64,000 bases of DNA from Alistipes indistinctus YIT 12060 (GCF_025144995.1 NZ_CP102250.1:2418001-2482000), one strand, 5' to 3'; counted from the stretch's first letter, positions 1 to 10,230 are shown. Numbers and translations are program-made. The notes: a model not told the origin generated them from the letters alone.

Positions 1-1
1 G

Positions 2-277
2 GGCGTGTTGCTGGAGGTGAATCCGAATACCGTGGTGCGGACGTGCGAATACCTGCTTTCGCAGGGCGTTATTTACAACCGACGCGGGCTCGGCTACTTT
101 GTCAGCGCGGATGCCGGCGAACGGATCCGCACCGAGGCGCGCCGCGTGTTTTACGAACAGGACCTCGCGAACCTCGCCCTCCGGATGCGGTCACTGGGTA
201 TTACGGTCGACGAAGTGGCGCGGCACCTGCGCGCGATAGGGGCGGACGGCGACGGTCCGGTATCGGCGGATGAGTGA
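2..277 (+). CDS. GntR-family transcriptional regulator, C-terminal part (cut by window start)
   Basis: The reading frame is open from base 2 to a TGA at 275-277; the 5' end lies outside the window. The visible 91 residues hold the second half of a winged-helix domain (NPNTVVRTCEYLLSQGVI is the recognition helix and RRGLGYFV the wing), then a helical tail of about 45 residues. A short tail with no ligand domain is typical of the YtrA subfamily of GntR repressors, which usually control neighbouring transporter genes; none is visible downstream, so any target would be upstream or elsewhere. Family call is good, subfamily call is inference. Confidence 0.8.
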   Translation, partial: GVLLEVNPNTVVRTCEYLLSQGVIYNRRGLGYFVSADAGERIRTEARRVFYEQDLANLALRMRSLGITVDEVARHLRAIGADGDGPVSADE

Positions 278-341
278 GGTCCGGCCGCCCGGGGGATGGC
301 GTTGTGGAGTACGGACGGCGGGTTGTGGACCCGTCGCCGGG

Positions 342-365
342 AGGGCGGCCTTTGCGGGCCGCCCT
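342..365 (+). terminator. Hairpin downstream of the GntR gene
   Basis: A perfect 9-bp stem (AGGGCGGCC at 342-350, GGCCGCCCT at 357-365) around a TTTGCG loop. No T-run follows, so it is a possible transcript end or mRNA-stabilising hairpin rather than a classic intrinsic terminator. Confidence 0.4.
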
Positions 366-703
366 TGCCGTTGCAGGAGGATACATGCCGGATGCTCGTT
401 ACCGGGACTTGATGCCTGGGTGGGCGCCGGAATACTTGCCGCCAGAGGTCCTGTTCTGGAGATTGTGTCGGTCTGGCCTTTGTCTGGCGCTTGTCGCGGG
501 GATGGCTCCCGGAGCGTGTCCATTGCGGGATGCCTGCCGCGATGGGGCGGTATCGGGATTTTCGTATGGATATTCGTTGCCGGTGTGGGGCTTTTGCCGG
601 GATTTCGGGTTGTTATCCGGCGGTTTTTGCCGGACAGGCCGCCGGAGTTTTCCGGAATAGCCGTTTGTAGGCGGTGTGGCCGCGATTTTGTCAAATAAAA
701 TCC

Positions 704-711
704 TATCTTTG
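704..711 (+). promoter_or_regulatory. Bacteroidota -7 promoter element, osmC-like gene
   Basis: TATCTTTG matches TAnnTTTG and lies 76 bases before the start codon. A TTTG is present at 687-690, only 13 bases upstream, closer than the usual 19-21. Confidence 0.55.
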
Positions 712-786
712 TTGACCGGAGCGCTCCGCTGCGGAGACGGCCCGGAAATCAGGAAAAATTCTGTAATCAACCAAAACAAATCGAAT

Positions 787-1194
787 ATGGCAACCGTAGA
801 GACCATTTACATGGGCGGGCTTCGCACCGAAGCGACCCATGTCCAGTCGGGCACGAAGATCGTGACCGACGCACCGACCGACAACCACGGCAAAGGCGAA
901 TCGTTCTCGCCGACCGACCTGGTGTCCGCCGCGCTCGGCAGCTGCATGATGACGCTGATGGGTATCGCGGCCGATACGCACGGCATTAACGTGGACGGTA
1001 CGCGCCTGAGCATAACCAAGGTGATGGCGGCCGATCCGCGCCGCATCGGCGAGATCGTTATCGACGTGCATTTCCCGTCGGCGTACGAACCCAAACAGCG
1101 CAAACTGCTCGAAAACGCCGCCGCGACCTGTCCGGTCGCCAAGACGCTGCATCCGGACTGCAAGCAGACGATCCGTTATTTTTACGCGGAATAG
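787..1194 (+). CDS. OsmC family peroxiredoxin-like protein
   Basis: 135 residues, the usual OsmC length. OsmC/Ohr proteins are cytoplasmic thiol peroxidases that reduce organic hydroperoxides with two conserved cysteines. Both are visible: one in ALGSCMMTLM (middle of the protein) and one in the C-terminal motif CPVAKTLHPD. I chose the ATG at 787 (MATVETIY) because homology starts there; the frame is open further upstream to 676 but crosses the promoter element at 704-711. It appears to be a single-gene unit. Exact substrate unknown; related OsmC proteins without peroxidase activity exist. Confidence 0.88.
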   Translation: MATVETIYMGGLRTEATHVQSGTKIVTDAPTDNHGKGESFSPTDLVSAALGSCMMTLMGIAADTHGINVDGTRLSITKVMAADPRRIGEIVIDVHFPSAYEPKQRKLLENAAATCPVAKTLHPDCKQTIRYFYAE

Positions 1195-1461
1195 TGCCGG
1201 TTCGGAAGCCGGCCGGTCGGCGGCGGGCGGCGAAGTAGTGCCGTCCGTGCCGGAGGGCTGTTTCGGACAGTGCTCCTTATCTGTGGAATATGGACCGGCA
1301 GAAAGCGTCCGTGATAGCGTTTTTCGCCTGGAGGGAAGCGGGGGAGGGGGTGCGGGCTTAGGTTCGCGGTCGGCCGGTAATGTGTGAATAGGTAATATAC
1401 TGTGAAATGGAGGCGGCTTGTTTTTGTACGGCAATGCCGCAGCAATGAGAATCTAACCTGA

Positions 1462-2931
1462 ATGAAACCGATTATGATGATGAGAAAAATGGGTCTCGCG
1501 GCAATGGCGCTGCTGTTGCTGGGAGGTAATGCCCCGGCCCAAACGGGCGGGGTGCGGCAAGGCGCGGCGCAAAAAGATGCCGCGCAGCAATACGGGCCCC
1601 TGCGGCCCGGTGTTCCCCAACGGGTGGACATGCAGTGGTGGCAGGACAGCCATTACGGGCTCTTCCTGCACATGGGCCTCTACACGGTCGCCGGAGGCGA
1701 GTGGAAAGGCAAGGGGGGCTTCGGGGAATTTATCCAGTTGAACAACAAGATTCCCGTTGCCGAGATGCGCGAAGAGGCGAAACGGTTCAATCCCGTGCAG
1801 TTCGATGCGAACGAGTGGGTGGCGGCGGCCCGGCGCGCCGGGATGAAATACATCGTGATGGGGTCGAAGCACCACGAAGGTTTCGCGATGTTCGATTCGC
1901 CGTGCAACGATTTCAACGTCGTAAAGGCGACTCCCTTCGGGCGGGATATCATCGGCGAACTGGCGGCGGCCTGCCAGCGGCAGGGGATGCCTTTCGGCGT
2001 ATACTACTCGCTCGGGCGCGACTGGGACGATCCCGACTGCCCGTCGAACTGGCCCCGCGAGGGCGGACGCAGCAACGACTGGGACTATCCGAACGAACGC
2101 GCCAAGGAGTTCTCGCGTTATTTCGAGCGCAAGGCGATGCCGCAGGTGCTGGAGCTGCTGCGGCAGTATCCCAACATCAGCATCCTGTGGTTCGATACGC
2201 CGGGTTACTGCTCGCCGGAACAGTCGCAGCGGATGATCGACACGATTCAGAAATACCGTCCCGGCTGCCTGATCAACGACCGTGTCGGCAACGGGCTCGG
2301 CGACTTTATCACCCCGGAGCAGACCGTCAGCGGCGGGCTCGATCCCGATCCGTGGGAATCGTGCATCACCATCGGCAGTTCGTGGGGGTACACCAAGCGC
2401 GACACCGTCTTCAAATCGCCGGAAATCGTCGCGCGGCTGCTGACCGATATCGTCTCGAAGGGCGGTAACCTGCTGCTGAATATCGGGCCGACGCCGTGGG
2501 GAACTTTCCCGGAGAAGGCGGTGGCGAACCTCGATGCGGTGGGCCGCTGGCTCGGCACCAACGGCGAGGCGGTGTACGGCACCCGTCCGTGGCGGGTTTA
2601 CGGCGAGAGTTTCGTGCGCGAGAAGATCGGCGGCAAGACCGGTGCCGAGAATCCCGACGAGGTGAAGGACGAGACGGCCAAGGGCACCGAACCGGACATC
2701 CGTTTTACGAAAAAGGATAACGTACTCTATGTCTTTGCCCGGAGCTGGAAAGCGCCTGCGGTGCGCGTGCAGGATCTGCTGCTGACCCCGCATGAATCGG
2801 TGAAGCGGGTGTCGCTGCTCGGCTACAAGGGAAAAATCGACTGGAAGATGGACGGCAACGGCATAGAAATGAGCCTGCCGGGCAAGTTCCGCCCAGAGGT
2901 GCCGGTCTATGTCTACAAACTCGAATTATAG
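1462..2931 (+). CDS. Alpha-L-fucosidase, glycoside hydrolase family 29
   Basis: 489 residues with an N-terminal signal peptide (residues 1 to about 26, ending near GGNAPAQ), so exported. GH29 enzymes remove alpha-L-fucose from host or plant glycans by a retaining mechanism. The catalytic barrel opens with WWQDSHYGLFLHMGLY and carries the family motif ILWFDTPGY, whose Asp (about residue 245) is the predicted nucleophile. The signature stretch around FSRYFERKAMPQ precedes it, and a beta-sandwich tail ends the protein. The next gene downstream is a lipoprotein with glycosidase-like features on the same strand, suggesting a small glycan-degradation unit. No SusC/SusD pair is visible. Confidence 0.92.
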   Translation: MKPIMMMRKMGLAAMALLLLGGNAPAQTGGVRQGAAQKDAAQQYGPLRPGVPQRVDMQWWQDSHYGLFLHMGLYTVAGGEWKGKGGFGEFIQLNNKIPVAEMREEAKRFNPVQFDANEWVAAARRAGMKYIVMGSKHHEGFAMFDSPCNDFNVVKATPFGRDIIGELAAACQRQGMPFGVYYSLGRDWDDPDCPSNWPREGGRSNDWDYPNERAKEFSRYFERKAMPQVLELLRQYPNISILWFDTPGYCSPEQSQRMIDTIQKYRPGCLINDRVGNGLGDFITPEQTVSGGLDPDPWESCITIGSSWGYTKRDTVFKSPEIVARLLTDIVSKGGNLLLNIGPTPWGTFPEKAVANLDAVGRWLGTNGEAVYGTRPWRVYGESFVREKIGGKTGAENPDEVKDETAKGTEPDIRFTKKDNVLYVFARSWKAPAVRVQDLLLTPHESVKRVSLLGYKGKIDWKMDGNGIEMSLPGKFRPEVPVYVYKLEL

Positions 2932-3063
2932 CGGGCCGGGACGTATTGTCCGCGACCCGATGCCGGGGATATGCTGTTCCGGGTATGCCGTGAATATCGG
3001 GCGAACCGATGGCGCCCTGTGTGTTGAAAACTACGACTGTGAAACCGATAAAACTGATTTGAA

Positions 3064-5235
3064 ATGAGAAAAAATTACGCCAAAGGGGTACTCGCCGGGC
3101 TGTTCGGCCTGCTGGCCGCCGCCTGCGGGCCCCGGGGCGCGGTGGAGTACGTCCCGCAGGTCGGGAACGTGAACTATCCCGAAGCGGCCGTCTGGTTCGC
3201 CCGGGGGGGCTTTCCGCAAAGCTGGCAGGGACAGCTCGACACGATGCTCGGTCAGCTGGAGCTCGACCTCTATGTCCTCTCTCCGCGCGGGGCCAACCTC
3301 GCCGATACGGCCGCGATGAATCCCATTTACCGTGAGATATGCCGGCAGGCTGCCGCGAAGGGCGTCCGCATCGGGATGCATGTCCCGGCCGGAACCAATC
3401 CGCTGCCCGAAGGGGTGCAGCGCCAGCAGGTAATCTTCGACGGCACGGGGCGCCTCGATGCCGATGGCAAGGGGAAAATTCGGGTAGACGGCTGGGGAAT
3501 CCGTAACGGGAAACCCGTCGGTGCGAAAGTTTACAAGGTCTATTCCTACCTGAGCCGTGGCGAGGGGCATTACGAGGCGGGGTCGCTCCGTGACATTACG
3601 GACCGCGCGAGCGTGCGCACACCCGATCCCGCACACCCGGAGTTGACGGAGGTGACCGTCGACGGCAATTCGTTTATCGGCGGGAGGCCGGTGCTCGCGA
3701 TGGTGGCCTATGAGTACGAGTATCCCGATATGTTCGCCGGCATGCCCGCCTATTTCGGCGCGATACTCGACCGTTTCGGCGATGTCGGGCTGACCTCCGC
3801 GGCACTTGACGAATTCACCTACCTGCGTACCGTGCCGCCCTGGCAGATCGGTGAGCGTCAGTACCGCGGCCGGTACTACTCGCCCGCGATGGATTCGGCT
3901 TTCCGGGCGAAATACCGTACCGATATGGCCGGGACGATGCTCGCGATGCGCATGGTGCCCGAACGGCAGGAGCAGCAGCGCATGCAGGCCGTCAACCGCT
4001 ACATGGACCTGATGCGTGAGGGGGTCGTGCGGGCGCAGGCCTCCTTCTACGACCAGGCGAAAGCGAAGTTGGGCAAGGACGCGTGGATCGGCTGGCACGA
4101 CACCTACCACAACCAGCTCGGCGGCGACGAACTGTGGACCACCGGCGCGACGTGGTGGAGCACCCGGCGCGACTATCCGATGACCGACGAGTGGACGCCG
4201 CTGCCCACGCAGATCGGCATGCTGTACGCCTATCCGTCCAAGGTGCTCTACAACATGTTTTACGATCCGAACGATTATATCCTCTATGAAAAGGTGCTGA
4301 CCGACCTGCGCTACGGCATCCGCACCGGCTACCACGCCATCGACGACGCACCGGTGCAGTACGGCGTGGATTTCAAGGCCCCGGACCAGATTCCGCAGGT
4401 GAACCGGCTCGTCGAGGCGGCGCGGCTGCTGAACCGTTTCGATCCCGGCAAACCCGACGCGAACGTGCTGGTGGTGTTCGGGACCGAAGCGCTCTGCAAC
4501 TGGTTCCCCGACACTGCGCAGCGTACCGCTTACGACGTGCGCAAACTGGCGATCGAGGAGAAGGCTGTGGAGCTGCAGCAGGCGGGGTACCTCACCGCGC
4601 TCGTGCCGACCGACCTGATTACCGACGGGCGGTTGACCCTCTCGAGGAGCAACCGTCCAGTGCTGGACGGCCACGAGTTCGACGCGATGATCTTCCTTTA
4701 TCCCGAGTATTCGCGTCCCGGGACGATGGAGCTGATGGAGCGCTATATGGCCGGCGGGGGTAAGCTGATGATCGAGGGTGAAATGAACTACGACTTCGAC
4801 GGCAATTACGTGAAAGACCGTTTCGGGGCGTGGAAGAAAAAGGCCGTTGCGACGGAGTTCAGCGTCGAGGATATGCCGAAGCTCGGCGTGCTTAAGAACG
4901 TGCTCGAAGGGGCCTCGCGCAACAACGACGGCTCGATCGTGCTGACCGACTATCCTTCGTTGTGCAGCGGCGAGCCTGTGGCCTTCTCGGTGGAGGTGGG
5001 GCGCGACGTCTTCAGCGGCGAGTATACCGGTATGCTGGCCTTCCTGCCCGAGCGCGGCGAGGTGGTGAAACTGGCCTCGACCGGACTCAGGAGCCTGCGC
5101 AAGAACGGCAAGGAGCTGCTCGTGTTCGACGCTCCGGTGAAACTCTATGGCGAGGAGGGCGACGGAGGGTTCCGCCTGACGGTCGTCGATCCCGATGGTG
5201 CCAAGCCCGTGCCTGCGGTCAACCGGCTGTTCTGA
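3064..5235 (+). CDS. Large lipoprotein of unknown function, glycosidase-like
   Basis: 723 residues. An N-terminal lipoprotein signal ends in LLAAAC (Cys21), so it is probably anchored at the cell surface or periplasmic face. I do not recognise the family by name. The central part looks like a hydrolase barrel, with aromatic and acidic clusters such as WIGWHDTYHNQLGGDELW and SAALDEFTYLR. A later region (roughly residues 460-590) resembles the class-I glutaminase-like Rossmann domain seen in GH42-type beta-galactosidases: ANVLVVFGTEA, FDAMIFLYPEYSRPG, YMAGGGKLMIEGE. It sits 132 bases after the GH29 gene on the same strand. A role in carbohydrate breakdown is inference from these features and the neighbour. 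Confidence 0.7.
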   Translation: MRKNYAKGVLAGLFGLLAAACGPRGAVEYVPQVGNVNYPEAAVWFARGGFPQSWQGQLDTMLGQLELDLYVLSPRGANLADTAAMNPIYREICRQAAAKGVRIGMHVPAGTNPLPEGVQRQQVIFDGTGRLDADGKGKIRVDGWGIRNGKPVGAKVYKVYSYLSRGEGHYEAGSLRDITDRASVRTPDPAHPELTEVTVDGNSFIGGRPVLAMVAYEYEYPDMFAGMPAYFGAILDRFGDVGLTSAALDEFTYLRTVPPWQIGERQYRGRYYSPAMDSAFRAKYRTDMAGTMLAMRMVPERQEQQRMQAVNRYMDLMREGVVRAQASFYDQAKAKLGKDAWIGWHDTYHNQLGGDELWTTGATWWSTRRDYPMTDEWTPLPTQIGMLYAYPSKVLYNMFYDPNDYILYEKVLTDLRYGIRTGYHAIDDAPVQYGVDFKAPDQIPQVNRLVEAARLLNRFDPGKPDANVLVVFGTEALCNWFPDTAQRTAYDVRKLAIEEKAVELQQAGYLTALVPTDLITDGRLTLSRSNRPVLDGHEFDAMIFLYPEYSRPGTMELMERYMAGGGKLMIEGEMNYDFDGNYVKDRFGAWKKKAVATEFSVEDMPKLGVLKNVLEGASRNNDGSIVLTDYPSLCSGEPVAFSVEVGRDVFSGEYTGMLAFLPERGEVVKLASTGLRSLRKNGKELLVFDAPVKLYGEEGDGGFRLTVVDPDGAKPVPAVNRLF

Positions 5236-5280
5236 ATGCGGTCTGCCCAGGAATAAGCCGAGGCCGGGACCGGAATTAAA

Positions 5281-5314
5281 CGAGAAGGGGTTGCGCATGC
5301 GCAACCCCTTCTCG
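5281..5314. terminator. Bidirectional terminator between convergent genes
   Basis: A perfect 34-bp palindrome (17-bp arms, first half cgagaaggggttgcgca) lies between the convergent lipoprotein gene and CotH-family gene, 46 bases after one stop and 33 bases from the other. It can serve both strands, although the T-runs are weak. Confidence 0.75.
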
Positions 5315-5346
5315 TCCTTATTCGGTGTGTCCTTGCGTTGCTGTGT

Positions 5347-6966
5347 TTACAGGGCGGCGATCTGGGCGTCCATCCACGCTAAGCGGTTCGCGTAGTTGGT
5401 TTGCAGCGCGGCCACCGCATCGTTCCACGAAAGCTTCTCGTCGTGGTTGACGTCCGAGCGGGCGATTTCGTATTCCCACATACCCCAGTTCTGCCACGCC
5501 GCTTTCTGGATGTAGGCGGCTTCGCTGTCGATGAAGGCGGGAATCTGCTCCAGAGAGGGCCTGATCGCCTGCCAGCGCTCCCGGACGCGCTGCCGGAAGG
5601 CCGGGTCGCGGAAGAGCCGGGGGAACCACGAGTGGTTGTTCGCGCTTTCGTCCTTCAGCAGGAAACTGCGGCTGTCGATGAAGGTGGTCAGGTCGAAATC
5701 CCACACCGGGCCCGCTTTCAGCTTGCCGAGCCGGTCCTTGTTCATGTAGCAGCTGCCCGGCAGCCGCGTGTCCTGGTTGTGCGTGAGTTCCTGCACGATC
5801 CACCAGTCGATGAACGAATCGGTGTCGAGCAGTTCGGCGTATTCGCCTGCGGCGGGGAAATCCGGGGCGTAGAGCAGTGCCTCGACCGCGTTGAAGTAGT
5901 CTTTCATGTAGTTGAACTGCGCGGAGTTGAGTCCTTCTTCGTCGGGTTCCTTGAAGTTGACGGGCAGGTCGGCGAAGGCCGAACGGAACTTGTTCACTTC
6001 GTCGAAATAACGGTCCAGCTCGAGCAGGTAACCGCCCGTGATCGCATCGCCCGAGGTTGCTGCCGGATCCATTTCCGCGAGGGCCACCCGGTTTTTGTCT
6101 ATCTTGATCTGCTCGGTGAGCAGGTAGTTGCCCAGGAACCGCCCGTTGAGGATTACGTCCACATAGCGGCTGTCGGGCGTCCAGTCCAGTGCCGTCGCAT
6201 GCTTCGCGATCTCGAACGCGACGCGGTTGCGCAGCAGGGTTTTGTCGCTCGCATTGGCCAGCAGTGCCCACCGTTTATGTTTGTTCATGCCCATAACCGG
6301 TTGTTTCTCGGCGAGCTTGATCGCATAGGGCTTTTTGTCTTTCGCCCAGCTGTTGTTGCCGCGCCCCTTGATTTCGATCTGTCCGGAAAACTCGTCGCAG
6401 TTGTTCTCCTGCCGGTCGATGCGCATCGTACCCTGGATCCATGTCTCCTTCGAGGAGACGGGCGCGGCACCTTCGGTGGAGAGCACCAGCAGCGGCAGCC
6501 CCGAATAGGAGTGGTTGCGCACCGTGACCTTGAACTCCCGGAATTGGCCCGCGGGGGTGTAAATCCGGTAGGCGATCGCTTTGGTGAAGTCGTTGACCGT
6601 AACGCCGCTTTTTTGCTCGGTGCTGCCGACGGTCACCTTCGCGCCGTTCGTCTCAAACGATGCGGCGAGCTGGGTAAGGTCGGTCCGGTAGTAGAGGATG
6701 TCGCCCGAAAGGGTGTTCCCGGAGGCGGTGAGCGCCACCTCGGAATAGATCTGGCCGTTGTGTTCCGGGGCGAACGAGAAGGAGAGGAATTTGAGCCTGG
6801 CCGGATCTGTCTCGACGACGGGTTTGTTATCGTCCTTGTCGTCGTCCTCCTGCTCCTGGTCTTTACCGGGAGTGGGTTTGGGGGCGGGTTGCTTGACGCA
6901 GGACGGAAGGCTTGCCAGCAACAGCAGGACTGTCAGGATGAGTAGTTTTGACAGGATGGTTTTCAT
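5347..6966 (-). CDS. CotH-family protein kinase-like lipoprotein
   Basis: 539 residues from the ATG at 6966, chosen because a lipoprotein signal starts there (LLLLASLPSC, Cys23); the frame continues upstream to 7014 without a better start. After an acidic linker (residues about 30-50) comes an N-terminal beta domain (about 55-150, with LKFLSFSFAPEHNG), then a CotH domain. CotH proteins have a protein-kinase-like fold and the spore-coat member phosphorylates coat protein. Family hallmarks are visible: IKGRGNNSWAKDKKPYAIKL with a candidate ATP-binding Lys, WALLANASDKTLLRN, and GPVWDFDLTTF whose DFD is a probable metal-binding motif. In Bacteroidota these are secreted proteins of unknown substrate. 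Confidence 0.85.
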   Translation of the reverse strand: MKTILSKLLILTVLLLLASLPSCVKQPAPKPTPGKDQEQEDDDKDDNKPVVETDPARLKFLSFSFAPEHNGQIYSEVALTASGNTLSGDILYYRTDLTQLAASFETNGAKVTVGSTEQKSGVTVNDFTKAIAYRIYTPAGQFREFKVTVRNHSYSGLPLLVLSTEGAAPVSSKETWIQGTMRIDRQENNCDEFSGQIEIKGRGNNSWAKDKKPYAIKLAEKQPVMGMNKHKRWALLANASDKTLLRNRVAFEIAKHATALDWTPDSRYVDVILNGRFLGNYLLTEQIKIDKNRVALAEMDPAATSGDAITGGYLLELDRYFDEVNKFRSAFADLPVNFKEPDEEGLNSAQFNYMKDYFNAVEALLYAPDFPAAGEYAELLDTDSFIDWWIVQELTHNQDTRLPGSCYMNKDRLGKLKAGPVWDFDLTTFIDSRSFLLKDESANNHSWFPRLFRDPAFRQRVRERWQAIRPSLEQIPAFIDSEAAYIQKAAWQNWGMWEYEIARSDVNHDEKLSWNDAVAALQTNYANRLAWMDAQIAAL

Positions 6967-7202
6967 GGTGGGAAGGTATCGGTAGTATGACAAAAATAGA
7001 TTATTTTTTGTCAATAATCAAGCTGGAAATAAGTAACATGCAGGTTAGGAATCGGCTGTTGTGCGAAGTTCCGGAGGCGTAATGAGTAATCGGGGAACGG
7101 GATTCTGGAGCACCGGATACTGGAGCACGGGGCCGTCAGGGTAGCGGACGCTTCCGGGCAGGGGAGTTGCGGGGTTATGCGGGGCAGTACAGGAACAAAA
7201 GA

Positions 7203-7231
7203 AAAAGGTGCCCGTCCAGCGGGCACCTTTT
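7203..7231 (-). terminator. Intrinsic terminator of gapA
   Basis: A 12-bp perfect stem (AAAAGGTGCCCG at 7203-7214, CGGGCACCTTTT at 7220-7231) with a 5-base loop. Read on the minus strand it ends in a T-rich run 34 bases after the gapA stop. Confidence 0.9.
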
Positions 7232-7264
7232 CCAGTGCATTACAAAATTTTCGGAAAGTCCGGA

Positions 7265-8317
<1,053 letters not shown>

Positions 8318-8320
8318 TCA

Positions 8321-8352
8321 CAAAAGTACATAAAAAACAAAAACCCTGCAAA
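8321..8352 (-). promoter_or_regulatory. Promoter of gapA
   Basis: On the minus strand TACTTTTG (8328 to 8321) fits TAnnTTTG, and TTTG (8352 to 8349) is the -33 element with 20 bases between them, an almost ideal Bacteroidota housekeeping promoter. The leader to the gapA ATG is about 45 bases. Confidence 0.8.
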
Positions 8353-8673
8353 AAATAATATTAAATTTTTTTATTAAAGTGCGGGCTGCGGTGCCGTACC
8401 CGTTGGCCGGGTTATAATCAGCGGGTTGTATTTTTTTTGTACGGCCGGATTTTGCTGCTGGCGGGGGCTGTTGTTGCCGCTGTGACGGCGGGGATCGAGC
8501 GGTGGCCGCGATGGGGGAAAGAGGGGAGAAAAGAGGTATCCGGCCGTGTCGGCTGCACGGTACGTCTGCCGGTATTTCCGTTGGCATGGAAAGCGGAAAC
8601 CTCCGGATCCGTTGCCGCGACTGGCTTTGCGCGGTTTTTAAGAATATTTATTTTGTATTTGATAATCAGAAAG

Positions 8674-8704
8674 TTGCGATTGCTTCGCGGTTTTCTTATC
8701 TTTG
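8674..8704 (+). promoter_or_regulatory. Promoter of the C10 protease module
   Basis: TTG at 8674-8676 and TATCTTTG at 8697-8704 are 20 bases apart, matching the Bacteroidota pattern. The ATG of the protease gene follows 57 bases after the -7 element. Confidence 0.7.
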
Positions 8705-8760
8705 TTTCAGGCACCGGTTGGTGCTGCTGTGAAATTGTTTAATCCCCAAACCTATCGCTT

Positions 8761-10230
8761 ATGAGAAGAGCTTTATGGTTAGTGGGGCTGCTGCTGTTGG
8801 CGGCGGCCTGTACCCGTGAGCCCGGCATCTCTCCGGGAGACGGAAATTCCGACCCTGCCGGAGCGTCGCGCAATCCGGTGATGTCGATGGAGCGCCTGCA
8901 GGAGCTGGCGCTCGAGCTTCCCGATGATTTTTCCGACGGCCTCTCCACACGCTCCGCGCGCAGGATGATCCGCGAAGTGGTTCCGGTGACCGATTTTATC
9001 GACGGTTCGTTGCTGGAACCTTTCGCCGCGTCTGTCGCGGCATCCGGTACCAAAGCCGCGGCCACGCGTGCCGGAGGAGTTGCCCCTGCGAATGCCTCCC
9101 CTGGCTCCCTTTCTGCCGAGGCGGATGTCGCCGCGACGCTGGGGCGTATCTATGTGGTCAATTACGAGGACGACGCGGGCTTCGCGATCCTGTCGGCCGA
9201 CCGGCAACTGCCCTCGGTGCTGGGATATGCCGACAGCGGCAACATCACCGACACGATGACCAATCCCGGCATCAAACTCTTCCTGGAGCGGCTGCCCGAT
9301 TTCGTGGCGACTTCGCTATTGTGGGATTCGCTGACCGATCCCGATCCTCCGGTCGATCCCGATCCGGGCGGCGGAGGCACCGACCCCGGGCCGGCGCCCG
9401 ATCCCTCCGATACGACCGTGGTGTACCGCTATCATCACAACCAATTCGTATGCACGACAACTGAGGGCCCTTATGTAAAAGTTGAATGGGGGCAGGGCTA
9501 TCCATTTAACAACAGAGTAACAACATTATGCCCTAATAAAATGACAGGTCGTGCACCGGCAGGGTGTACGATAACGGCTATGTTACAAATCATGTCTTCC
9601 CATTGCTATCCGACCTCTTACATTGAAATTCTTGATCTGACACGTGTAGAATTAGACTGGGCCACTTACATCTCTTATAAAAGAGGGCTTGACTTCGGCA
9701 GGGATCCTGCCGCCGAAAATAGAATAGCACGATTTACACATATGCTGGGGATTAATGCAAGTATTGACTATGGCTGTAACGGAAGCGGTGCTGCCGTGAA
9801 GAATATAAAAAAAACGTTTGAAGGTTACGGATATCATACCGACGGTGTAATGAGCTATACCTGGGATCGGGTCAGGGAAGATATTGATCATGGCCTACCG
9901 GTGTTTACGGCAGCTACTCCCCTGAGCGGAGACCGTCATGCTTGGGTAATAGACGGCTATAAATACGGTTACTATCTTACCGATGTGTTTATGGATGTGT
10001 ATGATGCTAACGGTAATTTAATCAGGGGATATTATCTGGGTGTCGAGCATGAATATCACACGCTGGCCCACTGCAACTGGGGTTGGGATGGAGATGGCAA
10101 CGGTTATTTCCTAAACGATTGTTACTCTCCGAGTGGTCCGATTATCCGGGATGAAGAAACGGGTAGTGCTCCGGCGAGTTCTCGTCCTTATATAAAGGAT
10201 TTTGAAATTATCAAAAACGTACATCCATGA
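8761..10230 (+). CDS. C10 family (streptopain-type) cysteine protease lipoprotein
   Basis: 489 residues. The lipoprotein signal ends in LLAAAC (Cys17). Residues about 35-190 resemble the Spi/streptopain propeptide (IYVVNYEDDAGFAILSADRQ), a Pro/Gly/Asp linker follows at about 196-218, and the mature catalytic domain runs from about 225 to 489. Active-site residues are visible: Cys269 in RAPAGCTITAMLQIM, His393 in GDRHAWVIDGY, and the HCNWGWDGDGNGYF tryptophan motif. C10 enzymes are secreted papain-fold proteases, including those of Bacteroides. Its stop overlaps the ATG of the next gene by four bases (ATGA), implying translational coupling. Base composition falls sharply near 9420: bases 8821-8880 are 68% GC, 9961-10020 only 33%. 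Confidence 0.93.
   Translation: MRRALWLVGLLLLAAACTREPGISPGDGNSDPAGASRNPVMSMERLQELALELPDDFSDGLSTRSARRMIREVVPVTDFIDGSLLEPFAASVAASGTKAAATRAGGVAPANASPGSLSAEADVAATLGRIYVVNYEDDAGFAILSADRQLPSVLGYADSGNITDTMTNPGIKLFLERLPDFVATSLLWDSLTDPDPPVDPDPGGGGTDPGPAPDPSDTTVVYRYHHNQFVCTTTEGPYVKVEWGQGYPFNNRVTTLCPNKMTGRAPAGCTITAMLQIMSSHCYPTSYIEILDLTRVELDWATYISYKRGLDFGRDPAAENRIARFTHMLGINASIDYGCNGSGAAVKNIKKTFEGYGYHTDGVMSYTWDRVREDIDHGLPVFTAATPLSGDRHAWVIDGYKYGYYLTDVFMDVYDANGNLIRGYYLGVEHEYHTLAHCNWGWDGDGNGYFLNDCYSPSGPIIRDEETGSAPASSRPYIKDFEIIKNVHP

Larger units (their letters stand above)
278..786. other. Intergenic region between GntR gene and osmC-like gene
   Basis: About 500 bases without a convincing gene. It holds a strong hairpin at 342-365 and a -7 promoter element at 704-711. 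Open frames here (for example 270-698) give cysteine-, arginine- and glycine-rich products with no recognisable domain and run across the hairpin, so I treat them as non-coding. Confidence 0.6.

Noticed and set aside
270-698. Open frame overlapping the end of the GntR gene by an ATGAGTGA
   Set aside because: The product is Arg/Gly/Cys-rich with no domain and contains the hairpin at 342-365; the tight overlap is suggestive but not enough.
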